Positions 1 through 9,038 of a stretch of 64,000 bases of DNA are shown piece by piece; the first letter of the stretch is position 1, and every line of letters starts with the position of its first letter. Under the pieces are notes generated by a model. It made no database searches and was not told the origin of the DNA. It worked only from the letters and a program-made list of their open reading frames with translations. The DNA is from Geofilum rubicundum JCM 15548 (GTDB taxonomy: Bacteria > Bacteroidota > Bacteroidia > Bacteroidales > Marinilabiliaceae), in NCBI RefSeq assembly GCF_000974365.1, contig NZ_BAZW01000009.1, positions 1-64,000 of the forward strand, given 5' to 3'. Made by a program: the position numbers and the translations under genes.

Positions 1-21
1 CTTGCAGCGGCGGCCCTTTTG

Positions 22-53
22 TTTCCTTTTTGGGGCTGCAGCCAAAAAGGAAA
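22..53. repeat. Inverted repeat, possible terminator of a gene outside the window
   Basis: A 12-bp perfect inverted repeat (22-33 pairing with 42-53) flanks an 8-base loop. The arms are T/C-rich then A/G-rich, so the hairpin ends in an A run on one side and a T run on the other and could terminate transcription in either direction. No gene is seen in positions 1-141. It may close a gene lying left of the window, or be a dispersed palindrome. Confidence 0.45.
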
Positions 54-141
54 AGCCCTTGCGGCTTGAGCAAACCCGGTGCGGCTCCAGCACAGCCAAA
101 AAGAAAATATATTTTTTCAAAACATTATAATTGAAAAAAAA

Positions 142-2097
142 ATGACGCTATCTAAATTAATAGAAATATCCCGTGAATACGGCCGTCACAAAGAATTTGT
201 GATCGCCGGGGGAGGCAATACCTCTTACAAAACGGCCGACCATCTATGGGTGAAAGCCAGTGGACATGCTTTGGCCACCATTGGCGAAGAGGGCTTTGCA
301 CAACTCGACCGGAAAAAGTTGGCCCTGGTGGCCAGTAAATCATACAGTGATGATAATTTTGAGCGTGAACGGCAGGTGAAGGATGATTTGGCAGCCGCCA
401 ATTTGACCTCTGAGCGTCGTCCCTCGGTGGAGACTTCCATGCACGATGTCATTGACTACAGCTATGTGATTCACCTGCACCCCACAGCGGTTAATGGTGT
501 GATGTGCGCCAATGATGTGGAAAAGGTGTTGCCATCCATTTTTGGGGAAGATGCCTTGTACATTCCCTATATCGACCCGGGATACATTCTGTTTAAAGAG
601 GTAGAGAAGCAGATCAAATTGTATCGGGCTGCCCATGGATTTGATCCAAAAGTCATCTTGCTACAGAACCATGGTATTTTTGTGTCGTCCGATTCTGTGG
701 ATGAGGTCCGTGACATATACGACCGTCTGTTAAAAAGCATCGACAGCCACCTCAAGCAGCCCTTGCCCACCCAGGAAGTAGAGGTGCCCGGTGTGGTGAC
801 AGAGATCATTCCCGCCCTGCGCATGTTGGCCAGTACGGAGGAACTGAAGACTTTGAAAGTACGCAACAATGCGCTGGTGCAACATTTCTCGGACAGTGCG
901 GCGGCCTTTGACAAGGTGAGCAAACCTTTCACACCGGACATCATCGTCTATTGCAAATCAAAATACCTTTACATTGATGAGTCCAATCCCGCGGTGGTGA
1001 TTGAACGCTTCAAGACCGCTTATACGGATTTTGTGGCAACGAATGGCTATCCGCCTAAGGTAGTCCTGATCAAAGGCATTGGCATGGTGGCCATTGGCGA
1101 AAACAGTGCGCAGACCGACATCATACTGGATGTATTTGAAGACATGTTGAAGATTTCCTGGTTGTCGGAGTCCTTTGGTGGCCAGCACTTCATGACCGAT
1201 GCGCAAATCGGGTTTATAGATACCTGGGAGGTAGAGAACTACCGCAGAAGCATGGCGGTCGTGGCTTCTAAAGGTCGGGTCGAGAACCGCACCGTCATTG
1301 TTACCGGTGCAGCGCAAGGATTTGGCGAAGGCATTGCCCGCGAGTTGAAAGAGCAGGGAGCGAATATTGTTGTGGCTGATTTGAATGTAGAAAAAGGCAG
1401 GGCTGCGGCAGCAGAGTTGAATGCCATCAAAGGTGGCAACAAAGCCTTGTTTGTCAAAACAGACATCAGCAAAACCGAAGAAATTGAGCATTTGGTGGCC
1501 GAGACCGTCAAGCACTTTGGCGGGGTAGATGTATTCATCAGTAATGCCGGTATTTTAAGGGCTGGCGGTCTGGATGAGATGACGCCGGAGAACTTTGACC
1601 TCGTGACAAAAATCAATTACAATGCCTACTTCTATTGCACCAAAGTGGTTTCAAAAGTGATGAAATTGCAGACGCAATACAAAGCGGATTATATGGCCGA
1701 CATCATTCAAATCAACAGCAAGAGTGGACTCAGTGGCAGCAAGAAGAACTTTGCCTATGCCGGCGGTAAATTTGGTGGTATTGGTCTCACACAATCCTTC
1801 GCCCTTGAATTGGCGCCCGATCGCATCAAAGTCAACAGTGTTTGTCCCGGAAACTTTTACGATGGCCCCCTCTGGAGCGATCCTGAAAGGGGATTGTTTG
1901 TGCAGTATTTAGAGGCCGGAAAAGTGCCCGGTGCCCAAACAATTGAGGACGTTAAACAGTTTTACCTGAACCAGACACCCATTCAGCGTGGTTGCACGGT
2001 TAAGGATGTGGTAAAAGGAGTGATATACCTGATTGATCAGGCTTATGAAACGGGTCAGGCCTTGCCTGTTACCGGTGGTCAAATTATGTTGAAATAA
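142..2097 (+). CDS. rhaD: Bifunctional rhamnulose-1-phosphate aldolase / short-chain dehydrogenase
   Basis: Cytoplasmic 651-residue fusion. The N-terminal half is a class II aldolase with its zinc-binding histidines visible as HLH (residues 111 and 113) and NHG (177). The C-terminal half is a short-chain dehydrogenase with a TGxxxGxG nucleotide-binding motif at about 388 and the catalytic YxxxK at 539-543. The family splits L-rhamnulose 1-phosphate into dihydroxyacetone phosphate and L-lactaldehyde; the fused dehydrogenase is thought to oxidise the lactaldehyde to lactate. The ATG at 142 was chosen because the 21 upstream in-frame residues are low-complexity and read through A/T-rich leader; 142 starts the conserved domain. 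Seven bases separate it from the next gene. The pathway is certain from rhaT, rhaA and rhaM nearby; direct substrate proof is absent. Confidence 0.9.
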   Translation: MTLSKLIEISREYGRHKEFVIAGGGNTSYKTADHLWVKASGHALATIGEEGFAQLDRKKLALVASKSYSDDNFERERQVKDDLAAANLTSERRPSVETSMHDVIDYSYVIHLHPTAVNGVMCANDVEKVLPSIFGEDALYIPYIDPGYILFKEVEKQIKLYRAAHGFDPKVILLQNHGIFVSSDSVDEVRDIYDRLLKSIDSHLKQPLPTQEVEVPGVVTEIIPALRMLASTEELKTLKVRNNALVQHFSDSAAAFDKVSKPFTPDIIVYCKSKYLYIDESNPAVVIERFKTAYTDFVATNGYPPKVVLIKGIGMVAIGENSAQTDIILDVFEDMLKISWLSESFGGQHFMTDAQIGFIDTWEVENYRRSMAVVASKGRVENRTVIVTGAAQGFGEGIARELKEQGANIVVADLNVEKGRAAAAELNAIKGGNKALFVKTDISKTEEIEHLVAETVKHFGGVDVFISNAGILRAGGLDEMTPENFDLVTKINYNAYFYCTKVVSKVMKLQTQYKADYMADIIQINSKSGLSGSKKNFAYAGGKFGGIGLTQSFALELAPDRIKVNSVCPGNFYDGPLWSDPERGLFVQYLEAGKVPGAQTIEDVKQFYLNQTPIQRGCTVKDVVKGVIYLIDQAYETGQALPVTGGQIMLK

Positions 2098-2104
2098 ATA
2101 AACT

Positions 2105-3355
2105 ATGAAGACAAAAGCAATTAGATTATATGGCAAAAAAGACCTTCGGATGGAGGAATTTGAGTTGCCCGAAATAAAGGACGATGAGATACTGGCCAAG
2201 GTGGTTTGCGACAGCATATGCATGTCGTCCTACAAAGCCGCCAGCCAGGGCACCGACCACAAGAGAATTCCGGATGATGTGGCTGAAAACCCCATCATGA
2301 TCGGTCATGAGTTTGCCGGGGAACTGGTCCAGGTAGGTTCAAAGTGGTCCTCTCAATTTAAAGTGGGGGATAAATTCTCCATTCAGCCTGCCTTAAACTA
2401 TGAGAACGGACCCGTAGGCATTTTGAGTGCACCGGGATATTCTTATCAGCATATTGGCGGAGATGCGACCTATGTCATCGTTCCCAATGAGGTGATGGAA
2501 CTGGGATGCCTGTTGCCATACAAAGGACAGGGCTATTATCCGGCCTCGCTTTCCGAGCCCTTATCCTGTGTGATAGGTGCCATGCATGCCAATTATCATA
2601 CAACGCCGGGCTCCTATGTGCATAAAATGGAAATTGTCGATGGTGGCAAAATGGCCATTTTGGCAGGAGTTGGCCCTATGGGACTGGCGGCTATCAATTA
2701 CGTGTTGCAGCGGGAAGACCGCAAACCATCGCTGATGGTGGTGACGGATATTGATCAAGCCCGTCTGGATAGGGCCGAGAGTCTGTATTCTGTGGAATCG
2801 GCCAGGGCGAAAGGGATTGATTTGCGCTATGTTAATACCAAGGAAATGGCTTCTCCGGCTGAGGAACTGAAGGACTTGACTGGCGGCTATGGTTATGATG
2901 ATGTGTTTGTGTTTGCCCCGGTTGTACCTATAATTGAGCAGGCAGATGCCATCTTAGCCTTTGATGGCTGTCTCAACTTTTTTGCGGGTCCAAGTAATCC
3001 TGACTTTACGGCACCGCTTAATTTTTATAAGATCCACTATGAATTTACCCACATTGTGGGCACCAGTGGCGGGAATACGGACGACATGAAAGAAGCCTTG
3101 CAACTGATGGGCAAGGGACTGGATCCGGCCGGACTGGTCACGCACATCGGAGGCCTGGATGCGGTTATCGATACGACCTTGCGCCTGCCGGAAATTCCCG
3201 GTGGTAAAAAGTTGATTTACACCCATGTGGAGCTGCCTTTGACCGCTATTTCTGATTTTGAAGAGAAAGGAAAGACCAATACTGTGTTTGCTGAGCTGCA
3301 TGCCTCCTGTCAAAAACACAAGGTTTGTGGAACCTGGAAGCCGAAGAGATTATGA
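2105..3355 (+). CDS. Zinc-type medium-chain alcohol dehydrogenase family protein
   Basis: A 416-residue cytoplasmic medium-chain dehydrogenase. It has the GroES-like N-terminal domain with the GHEFAGE motif (about residues 62-68) and a Rossmann core with a GVGPMG nucleotide-binding motif near residue 190. It resembles sorbose-1-phosphate-reductase-like and threonine-dehydrogenase-like members more than classical ethanol dehydrogenases. It follows the aldolase/dehydrogenase gene by 7 bases, so it is probably co-transcribed and acts on a rhamnose-derived aldehyde, ketone or alcohol such as lactaldehyde or propanediol. That substrate is inferred only from position. A strong terminator follows. 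Confidence 0.75.
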   Translation: MKTKAIRLYGKKDLRMEEFELPEIKDDEILAKVVCDSICMSSYKAASQGTDHKRIPDDVAENPIMIGHEFAGELVQVGSKWSSQFKVGDKFSIQPALNYENGPVGILSAPGYSYQHIGGDATYVIVPNEVMELGCLLPYKGQGYYPASLSEPLSCVIGAMHANYHTTPGSYVHKMEIVDGGKMAILAGVGPMGLAAINYVLQREDRKPSLMVVTDIDQARLDRAESLYSVESARAKGIDLRYVNTKEMASPAEELKDLTGGYGYDDVFVFAPVVPIIEQADAILAFDGCLNFFAGPSNPDFTAPLNFYKIHYEFTHIVGTSGGNTDDMKEALQLMGKGLDPAGLVTHIGGLDAVIDTTLRLPEIPGGKKLIYTHVELPLTAISDFEEKGKTNTVFAELHASCQKHKVCGTWKPKRL

Positions 3356-3456
3356 TGGAAAAAGGCCATTTGTTAAAATAGAGGCAAGGGATGGATACGC
3401 GCCGGTAAAATCCACCATTTTATTGGCTTAAGAAGTAACAATTATTTAGGTGTGAT

Positions 3457-3499
3457 GCGCCCCTGTTGAGCTGTTTACAGCCCAACAGGGGCGCTTTTT
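3457..3499 (+). terminator. Rho-independent terminator after the aldolase-dehydrogenase pair
   Basis: A 12-bp GC-rich stem (3457-3468 with 3483-3494), with a further short GCTG/CAGC stem inside the loop, is followed by five T. It separates the two-gene unit from the rhaT promoter. Confidence 0.9.
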
Positions 3500-3524
3500 C
3501 GTGCTGTTTTAAAGGTTTTTAAGA

Positions 3525-3590
3525 TGTCAAAAAATATAAAATTAGTGTCAATTTGTGTATTGTCAGAGCATTTTTTAAGCTCTATTTTTG
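3525..3590 (+). promoter_or_regulatory. Type 1 promoter: paired TGTCAA boxes plus -33/-7, upstream of rhaT
   Basis: TGTCAA occurs at 3525-3530 and again at 3546-3551, exactly 21 bp apart. TTG at 3560-3562 serves as a -33 candidate and TATTTTTG at 3583-3590 fits the Bacteroidota -7 consensus TAnnTTTG, with 20 bp between TTG and -7. The second hexamer ends 32 bp before the -7 start. Four other promoters in the window have identical spacing. Direct repeats two helical turns apart suit an AraC-family activator. Confidence 0.85.
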
Positions 3591-3635
3591 GTAAAATATT
3601 AAAAATAGTTTAATCCGCCATTAAATTTAATTTAT

Positions 3636-4724
3636 ATGCAAGCATTATTAGGGATTCTTTTTCACTCCATTGGAGGGTTCGCGTCGGGTAGTTTTTATAT
3701 GCCTTTTAATAAGGTGAAAGGCTGGGCCTGGGAGACGTATTGGTTGGTCGGGGGACTGTTTTCATGGTTGATTGTGCCGCCGCTGGCTGCCTATCTGACC
3801 ATACCGGGTTTCTTTGACATCATCATGGGCGCTTCTACCCAGATTATTTATCTGACCTACTTTTTGGGAGTGATGTGGGGTATTGGAGGATTGACTTATG
3901 GTCTGGGTGTTCGTTACCTTGGAATGTCTTTGGGTAACTCTGTTATTTTAGGTGTGAGTGCCGCTTTTGGTTCTCTGGTGCCGCCCATTTATTACAACAT
4001 TATGGCCGTTCCAGGGAAAATTACCATCTCCGACATGTTTAACTCACCCGGCGGCTTGGTCGTACTTTTTGGCGTGGTGGTCTCCTTGATTGGTATCGCC
4101 ATTACCGGTAAGGCCGGTGTGATGAAGGAGGGAGAACTTTCTTCTGAGCAAAAGCAAGCCAGTGTTAAGGAATTTGCCCTCGTGAAAGGTTTGGTAATTG
4201 CGATTATTTCAGGGGTTTTGAGTTCGTTCTTCAGTTTTGGAATAGAAGCCGGAAAGGTGATTGCAGAAGAGGCAGCCATGGTGCCCGACAGGTTCTTTAC
4301 CGGATCAAGCTTGCTGTTTGCCAACAACGTCACCTTTGTCGTTATTTTATGGGGGGGCTTAACCACCAACTTAATCTGGTGTGTTATTCTGAGTATCAGA
4401 AACAGGACATATCCCGATTATGTGAATAAGAAGAAGCCCTTGTTCAATAATTATATGTTTGCCGCTCTGGCCGGAACCACCTGGTTTTTGCAGTTCTTCT
4501 TTTATGGAATGGGAGAAAGCAAGATTGGCAGTGGCGCGAGCTCCTGGATTTTGCACATGTCCACCATCATCCTTACCGCCAATATGTGGGGTATTTATAA
4601 CAAGGAATGGAAAGGGACTTCACGCAAAACCATTTTGACCATTTCGATGGGTATCGCCGTTATTTTATTAGCCGTTATCATTGTAGGTATTGGCAATGCC
4701 ATGGGGATAACCGCCACCAATTGA
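3636..4724 (+). CDS. rhaT: L-rhamnose/proton symporter RhaT
   Basis: A 362-residue inner-membrane protein with about ten hydrophobic segments spread over its whole length, matching the RhaT family in length and in its opening (small residues with FHSIGGFASGSFYMP). It imports L-rhamnose with a proton. It is the first gene behind a type 1 promoter (3525-3590), and rhaA follows 25 bases downstream, so rhaT-rhaA form a transport and isomerisation unit. The leader between -7 and ATG is short, about 45 bases. Confidence 0.93.
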   Translation: MQALLGILFHSIGGFASGSFYMPFNKVKGWAWETYWLVGGLFSWLIVPPLAAYLTIPGFFDIIMGASTQIIYLTYFLGVMWGIGGLTYGLGVRYLGMSLGNSVILGVSAAFGSLVPPIYYNIMAVPGKITISDMFNSPGGLVVLFGVVVSLIGIAITGKAGVMKEGELSSEQKQASVKEFALVKGLVIAIISGVLSSFFSFGIEAGKVIAEEAAMVPDRFFTGSSLLFANNVTFVVILWGGLTTNLIWCVILSIRNRTYPDYVNKKKPLFNNYMFAALAGTTWFLQFFFYGMGESKIGSGASSWILHMSTIILTANMWGIYNKEWKGTSRKTILTISMGIAVILLAVIIVGIGNAMGITATN

Positions 4725-4749
4725 TTTAATTTTTTAAGACAGTTATATT

Positions 4750-6018
4750 ATGGATAGTAAAGAGAGTGTGAAAAAGGCTTATGAACTGGCGAAAGAGCAG
4801 TATAAAGCTCTGGGTGTGGATACCGATGCCGTTCTGAAACAAATGGATAAAGTGCAAATTAGTCTGCACTGCTGGCAGACCGATGATGTGGGTGGATTTG
4901 AGAAGCCCGATGCCGAGCTGGGTGGCGGTGGCATTCAGGTGACCGGTAATTACCCTGGAAAAGCGACCAGTATTGAGGAGATGCGGACCGACCTGGATAA
5001 GGTGCTGGCACTATTGCCCGGTAAACAACGACTCAACCTGCACGCCATCTATGGCGAGTTTGGTGGCGAGTTGGTCGATCGGGACCAGATTGAAGTGAAG
5101 CATTTCCAGGGCTGGATTGATTGGGCCAAGGAGCGCGGCATGGGACTGGATTTTAACCCGACCTGTTTTTCTCATCCCATGGCCGACACCGGTTTTACTC
5201 TGTCGAGTAAAGACGAAAGTGTGCGGAAATTCTGGATTGAACATGTGAAGCGCTGCCGGGCCATTTCTGCTGAAATGGGTAAGCAACTGGGAACACCCTG
5301 TGTCATGAATACCTGGATTCCGGATGGTTCCAAAGATGAGCCCATCGATCGAAACGGTCACCGCGCCCTTTTGAAAGCCTCTTTGGATGAGGCCTTGTCC
5401 ACTCCCTATTCCAAAGAACACATGATTGACGCCGTGGAAAGTAAGCTCTTTGGTATTGGTGCCGAATCAATGACAGTGGGTTCGCACGACTTTTACCTTG
5501 GGTATGCCATTGCCAATAGCAAGGCCATTTGTCTGGACAGCGGACACTTTCACCTGACTGAGTCGGTGGGCGATAAGATTTCTTCCTGCCTGCAGTTCGT
5601 GGATGATGTATTGCTGCACATCAGTCGACCCATTCGCTGGGACTCCGACCACGTGGTAACTTTCAACGATGAGGTGCGCCTGATTGCCAGTGAAATTGTA
5701 CGCAACAATTATCTGGACCGGGTGAAAATCGGCCTCGACTTTTTTGATGGTTCCATCAATCGGGTCGGCGCTTACGTTGTAGGTACCCGTGCGGCCCAAC
5801 AAGCCTTTATGGTGGCCATGCTGGAACCGACCAAGACCTTACGGGAATACGAAGAAAAAGGACAGTATTTTGAGCGACTGGCTTTGTTGGAAGTACTTAA
5901 AACCCGATCGTTTGGCGCCGTGTGGGATTATTACTGCCAGGTCAATAATGTACCTTCAGGAGATGGTTTTATAGCCGATGTTCAAAAATATGAGCAAGCG
6001 GTTTTGGTGAAGAGATAG
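4750..6018 (+). CDS. rhaA: L-rhamnose isomerase
   Basis: A 422-residue cytoplasmic enzyme converting L-rhamnose to L-rhamnulose. Length and sequence fit the RhaA/RhaI family throughout: an HCWQTDD motif near residue 36, the GGGGIQVTGNYPG stretch near 57, and later DSGHFH and DSDH segments carrying the metal-binding acidic and histidine residues of the TIM barrel. It lies 25 bases after rhaT and is closed by a strong terminator, so it is probably expressed from the rhaT promoter. Confidence 0.95.
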   Translation: MDSKESVKKAYELAKEQYKALGVDTDAVLKQMDKVQISLHCWQTDDVGGFEKPDAELGGGGIQVTGNYPGKATSIEEMRTDLDKVLALLPGKQRLNLHAIYGEFGGELVDRDQIEVKHFQGWIDWAKERGMGLDFNPTCFSHPMADTGFTLSSKDESVRKFWIEHVKRCRAISAEMGKQLGTPCVMNTWIPDGSKDEPIDRNGHRALLKASLDEALSTPYSKEHMIDAVESKLFGIGAESMTVGSHDFYLGYAIANSKAICLDSGHFHLTESVGDKISSCLQFVDDVLLHISRPIRWDSDHVVTFNDEVRLIASEIVRNNYLDRVKIGLDFFDGSINRVGAYVVGTRAAQQAFMVAMLEPTKTLREYEEKGQYFERLALLEVLKTRSFGAVWDYYCQVNNVPSGDGFIADVQKYEQAVLVKR

Positions 6019-6031
6019 ATGAATGATAAAG

Positions 6032-6068
6032 GCCCACCAAATGCACCTGCATTTCGTGGGCTTTTTTT
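6032..6068 (+). terminator. Rho-independent terminator after rhaA
   Basis: A two-part stem (GCCCAC with GTGGGC at 6032-6037/6056-6061, and AAATGCA with TGCATTT inside it) has a two-base apical loop and is followed by seven T. Only about 20 bases separate it from the kinase gene, so the kinase may depend on read-through. Confidence 0.9.
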
Positions 6069-6090
6069 GTAACGTAGAAAGTTAGCTGGC

Positions 6091-7473
6091 ATGGAAAAAG
6101 TTGTGGCCATATTCGATATTGGCAAGACCAATAAAAAGGTCTTACTCATTAATAAATCTCTGAAAGTTGTCTATGAGACAGAGGAGAAGTTCTCAACCAC
6201 AGTGGATGAGGATGGCGTAGAGTGTGATGACATTGAACGGATAGAATCATGGATGTTTTCTTTTTTGGAGAATCTGGTGTGCAACAAGCATTACGAATTG
6301 GCAGGTGTTAATTTCTCGACCTATGGCGCCACTTTGGTGTGGTTGGATGGGGAGGGCAAGCGATTGACCCCCGTTTACAATTATTTAAAACCCATTGATG
6401 CACAATTTCAGCAAGCCTTGTTTGATCAGAATGGCGGTGAGGTGGAATTTTGCCGCAACACAGCGAGTCCGGCCCTGGGCATGATGCTCAATTCCGGTGT
6501 TCAAATCAGTTGGATGCAGTCGGAGCGACCGGATGTTTTCTCAAAAGCGCGGCACATCCTGCATTTTCCCCAGTATTTATCATCTCTGCTAACAAGGAAG
6601 TATGTGTCAGAGTTGACCTCCATTGGCTGCCATACCTTTATGTGGGACTTTGACCACCAGGAATATCACCCCTGGCTCAGGGAGGCAGGCGTTTCCTTGC
6701 CCGATCCGGTTAAAAATAATACGCTTTACAAAGTAACTGTGGGCGATAGTGAAGTGAAATGTGGTGTGGGTATTCATGACAGTTCTGCCTCTCTGGTACC
6801 CTATCTGATGGCCGAATCGGAACCCTTTTTGCTTATCAGTACCGGTACCTGGTGCATCAATATGAACCCCTTTAACCATGAGCCTTTAACGGCGGAAGAA
6901 TTAAAGCAGGATTCCCTGTGTTATATCAGTGTCAACCAAAACAGTGTTAAATCTTCCCGCTTCTTTCTGGGCCACATTCACGATGTGAATGTGGAACGCC
7001 TGACCAAGTGGTTTGACGTGTCGCCACAGGCTTATAAAGATATTGTGGTCGATCGCGAGCTGGTCGGTCAAATGGTGGATGGCACTTGTCCCTTGCCTGG
7101 CTTCTTCGCTTCCGGCGTGCCGGAAGCTTATGTGGACGAGGCCATTGACCTGAGTGCCTTTGCCGATTTTAATACGGCTTACCACCAATTAATGTTTGAT
7201 TTGTCGCGCCTGACCGCACAGTCCATTCGTCTGGTCATCAGTGACCAAAGACAGGTTCATAAAATGTTTGTCTCCGGTGGGTTTGCCCGCAATGAGATTT
7301 TTGTTCGCCTCATGGGCGACTTCTTCCCTTCGTATGAAGTGCTGACTTCACGTGTGGACAATTCCAGTGCCCTGGGCGCTGCATTGGTTATTATGAATGG
7401 TGTGTTAAAATATGCCCAACCCGAAATTGACCTGGATCTGAAGCGCTGGAAATCTTTTAAAGAACTGGTGTAA
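6091..7473 (+). CDS. FGGY-family carbohydrate kinase, probable rhamnulokinase
   Basis: A 460-residue cytoplasmic sugar kinase. The ASKHA phosphate-binding loop is seen at the N-terminus (FDIGKTNKK, residues 8-16) and a second nucleotide-binding motif as STGTW near residue 250, with SGGFARN near 392. The sequence begins DIGKTN rather than the DIGASSGR typical of classical RhaB, so it belongs to the other FGGY branch often annotated only as carbohydrate kinase. Since no other kinase is present between rhamnose isomerase and aldolase genes, it most likely phosphorylates L-rhamnulose at C1. This is an inference from context. No promoter of either family seen here precedes it; it lies just after the rhaA terminator. 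Confidence 0.8.
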   Translation: MEKVVAIFDIGKTNKKVLLINKSLKVVYETEEKFSTTVDEDGVECDDIERIESWMFSFLENLVCNKHYELAGVNFSTYGATLVWLDGEGKRLTPVYNYLKPIDAQFQQALFDQNGGEVEFCRNTASPALGMMLNSGVQISWMQSERPDVFSKARHILHFPQYLSSLLTRKYVSELTSIGCHTFMWDFDHQEYHPWLREAGVSLPDPVKNNTLYKVTVGDSEVKCGVGIHDSSASLVPYLMAESEPFLLISTGTWCINMNPFNHEPLTAEELKQDSLCYISVNQNSVKSSRFFLGHIHDVNVERLTKWFDVSPQAYKDIVVDRELVGQMVDGTCPLPGFFASGVPEAYVDEAIDLSAFADFNTAYHQLMFDLSRLTAQSIRLVISDQRQVHKMFVSGGFARNEIFVRLMGDFFPSYEVLTSRVDNSSALGAALVIMNGVLKYAQPEIDLDLKRWKSFKELV

Positions 7474-7515
7474 TGGAATAGCCGTTTGTTGGAAATGGCC
7501 TTAAAATTTTTGACC

Positions 7516-8886
7516 ATGAATAATTTTAGTTTTTTGATTTTGCTGATGGTGATGACCGGTTTGTTTTCGGCCTGTGGGCCAAAAACGAGTCCCGTTACCC
7601 ACCAATCCATTGCTGTTGAAGCACCTTTTGATATGCCCGAGATCACCGTGCCTGATTTTTCGGCTTGCGTCCGTTTGGATATCACCGAGTTTGGCGCCCG
7701 GGCAAATGATTTGGAGGCGACCACCGCTGCCATAGCCCAGGCCATGGAGCAAGCCTCTGCTGCTGGAGGCGGTGTGGTTGTGGTGCCCGCCGGAGAATGG
7801 CCCACCAAGGCCATTCATTTCCGCAGTCATGTCAATTTACATCTGGAAGCGGATGCCGTTCTTCTTTTCTCCGGTCAACCGGAGCACTATCTGCCCTCGG
7901 TGCATACCACCTGGGAGGGTATGGAATGCTACAATTATTCGCCCCTCATCTATGCTTACGAGTGTGAAAATGTGGCCATAACTGGCTCCGGTAAATTGAA
8001 GGCCGAAATGGCCGTCTGGGAACAGTGGTTTCCCCGTCCCGAGCCTCATATGGCGGCTCTGAAGGAGTTGTACCACATGGCCGCTCAGGGGGTGCCTGTG
8101 GAAGAGCGCCAAATGGTGGGCAACGATGCCAATTTGCGCCCCCATTTCATACAATTCAACCGTTGTAAAAATGTGCTTCTCGAAGATGTCTCCATTGAAA
8201 ACAGTCCCTTTTGGGTCATTCACCCTTACCTCAGCAGCGATGTGGTGATCAGGGGCGTCCATGTTTTGGCGCATGGCCACAACAACGACGGGGTAGATCC
8301 GGAGATGAGCCAGAATATGCTCATCGAGGACTGTGTATTTGATCAGGGTGATGATGCCATTGCCGTGAAATCGGGTCGCAACCAGGATGCCTGGCGCCTG
8401 AATACCCCCACCAAAAATCTGGTGGTTCGTAACTGTCTCATAAAAAACGGTCACCAGCTTTTGGCCATTGGCAGTGAATTATCGGGTGGCGTGGAGAATG
8501 TGTTCATGGATAATTGCATCGTGGAAGAGGGAGCCAAAATGTTTCACCTGGTTTTTATCAAAACCAATGAACGCAGGGGCGGTTATGTGAAAAATATTTT
8601 TGTCCACAATGTGAAAGCCGGTGATATTCGGGATGGAGTTCTGGGTATTGAGACGGATGTGTTGTATCAGTGGCGGGATTTGGTGCCGACTTATGAGCGA
8701 CGACTGACCACTATTTCGGATGTGGTGTTGACCAATATCCAGATAGGGGATGTCCAATTTGTTTCGCGCATTTTGGGGGAGGAAGAAATGCCGGTGAAGG
8801 ATATTCGTCTGGAAAATGTTACTTATGGTGCGCTTTCACAGGAAGCGCACATACACAAAAATGTTGAGGGCTTTGAGGCGCTTTAG
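7516..8886 (+). CDS. GH28 family polygalacturonase/rhamnogalacturonase lipoprotein
   Basis: A 456-residue lipoprotein; the lipobox is LFSAC with the cysteine about 20 residues from the ATG at 7516. An upstream TTG at 7486 is in frame but would put extra charged residues before the signal, so 7516 is preferred. The right-handed beta-helix fold of GH28 is suggested by catalytic motifs: NNDGVD at 256-261, GDD at 278-280 and GHQ with histidine 313, followed by IGSE. GH28 enzymes hydrolyse galacturonic-acid linkages in pectin or rhamnogalacturonan. Given its neighbours, action on rhamnogalacturonan oligosaccharides, outside or in the periplasm, is likely, but endo or exo mode cannot be told. Confidence 0.87.
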   Translation: MNNFSFLILLMVMTGLFSACGPKTSPVTHQSIAVEAPFDMPEITVPDFSACVRLDITEFGARANDLEATTAAIAQAMEQASAAGGGVVVVPAGEWPTKAIHFRSHVNLHLEADAVLLFSGQPEHYLPSVHTTWEGMECYNYSPLIYAYECENVAITGSGKLKAEMAVWEQWFPRPEPHMAALKELYHMAAQGVPVEERQMVGNDANLRPHFIQFNRCKNVLLEDVSIENSPFWVIHPYLSSDVVIRGVHVLAHGHNNDGVDPEMSQNMLIEDCVFDQGDDAIAVKSGRNQDAWRLNTPTKNLVVRNCLIKNGHQLLAIGSELSGGVENVFMDNCIVEEGAKMFHLVFIKTNERRGGYVKNIFVHNVKAGDIRDGVLGIETDVLYQWRDLVPTYERRLTTISDVVLTNIQIGDVQFVSRILGEEEMPVKDIRLENVTYGALSQEAHIHKNVEGFEAL

Positions 8887-8939
8887 TGGCGGCCGTTGCC
8901 AAAACGCTTTTTAGTGTGTTTGAATTATAAATGAGTTGT

Positions 8940-8975
8940 AACTGCTTTGACCCCATGGCCAAAGCAGTTGTTTTG
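8940..8975 (+). terminator. Terminator hairpin after GH28
   Basis: A perfect 10-bp stem (8940-8949 with 8960-8969) with a 10-base loop is followed by a T-rich tract. It overlaps a spurious upstream reading-frame extension of the next gene and supports starting that gene downstream at 9039. Confidence 0.8.
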
Positions 8976-9009
8976 TTAGAATGGATATGTGTTAAATTGT
9001 GTGTATCTT

Positions 9010-9017
9010 TATTTTTG
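9010..9017 (+). promoter_or_regulatory. Candidate -7 box for the GH43-like gene and regulator
   Basis: TATTTTTG fits the Bacteroidota -7 consensus TAnnTTTG, lies after the GH28 terminator and 21 bases before the ATG at 9039. No TTG stands at the usual 20-bp distance, and neither repeat family is present, so it may be a basal promoter. Confidence 0.4.
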
Positions 9018-9038
9018 TTTTACGAACCATTGATAATT

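Noticed and set aside
7486-7515. Upstream TTG start for the first GH28 gene
   Set aside because: It would put ten extra residues before a well-formed lipoprotein signal that begins at the ATG at 7516.
8897-8925. TGCCAA near 8897 upstream of the GH43-like gene as a type 1 half-site
   Set aside because: There is no second hexamer 21 bp later and no -7 box at the fixed distance.
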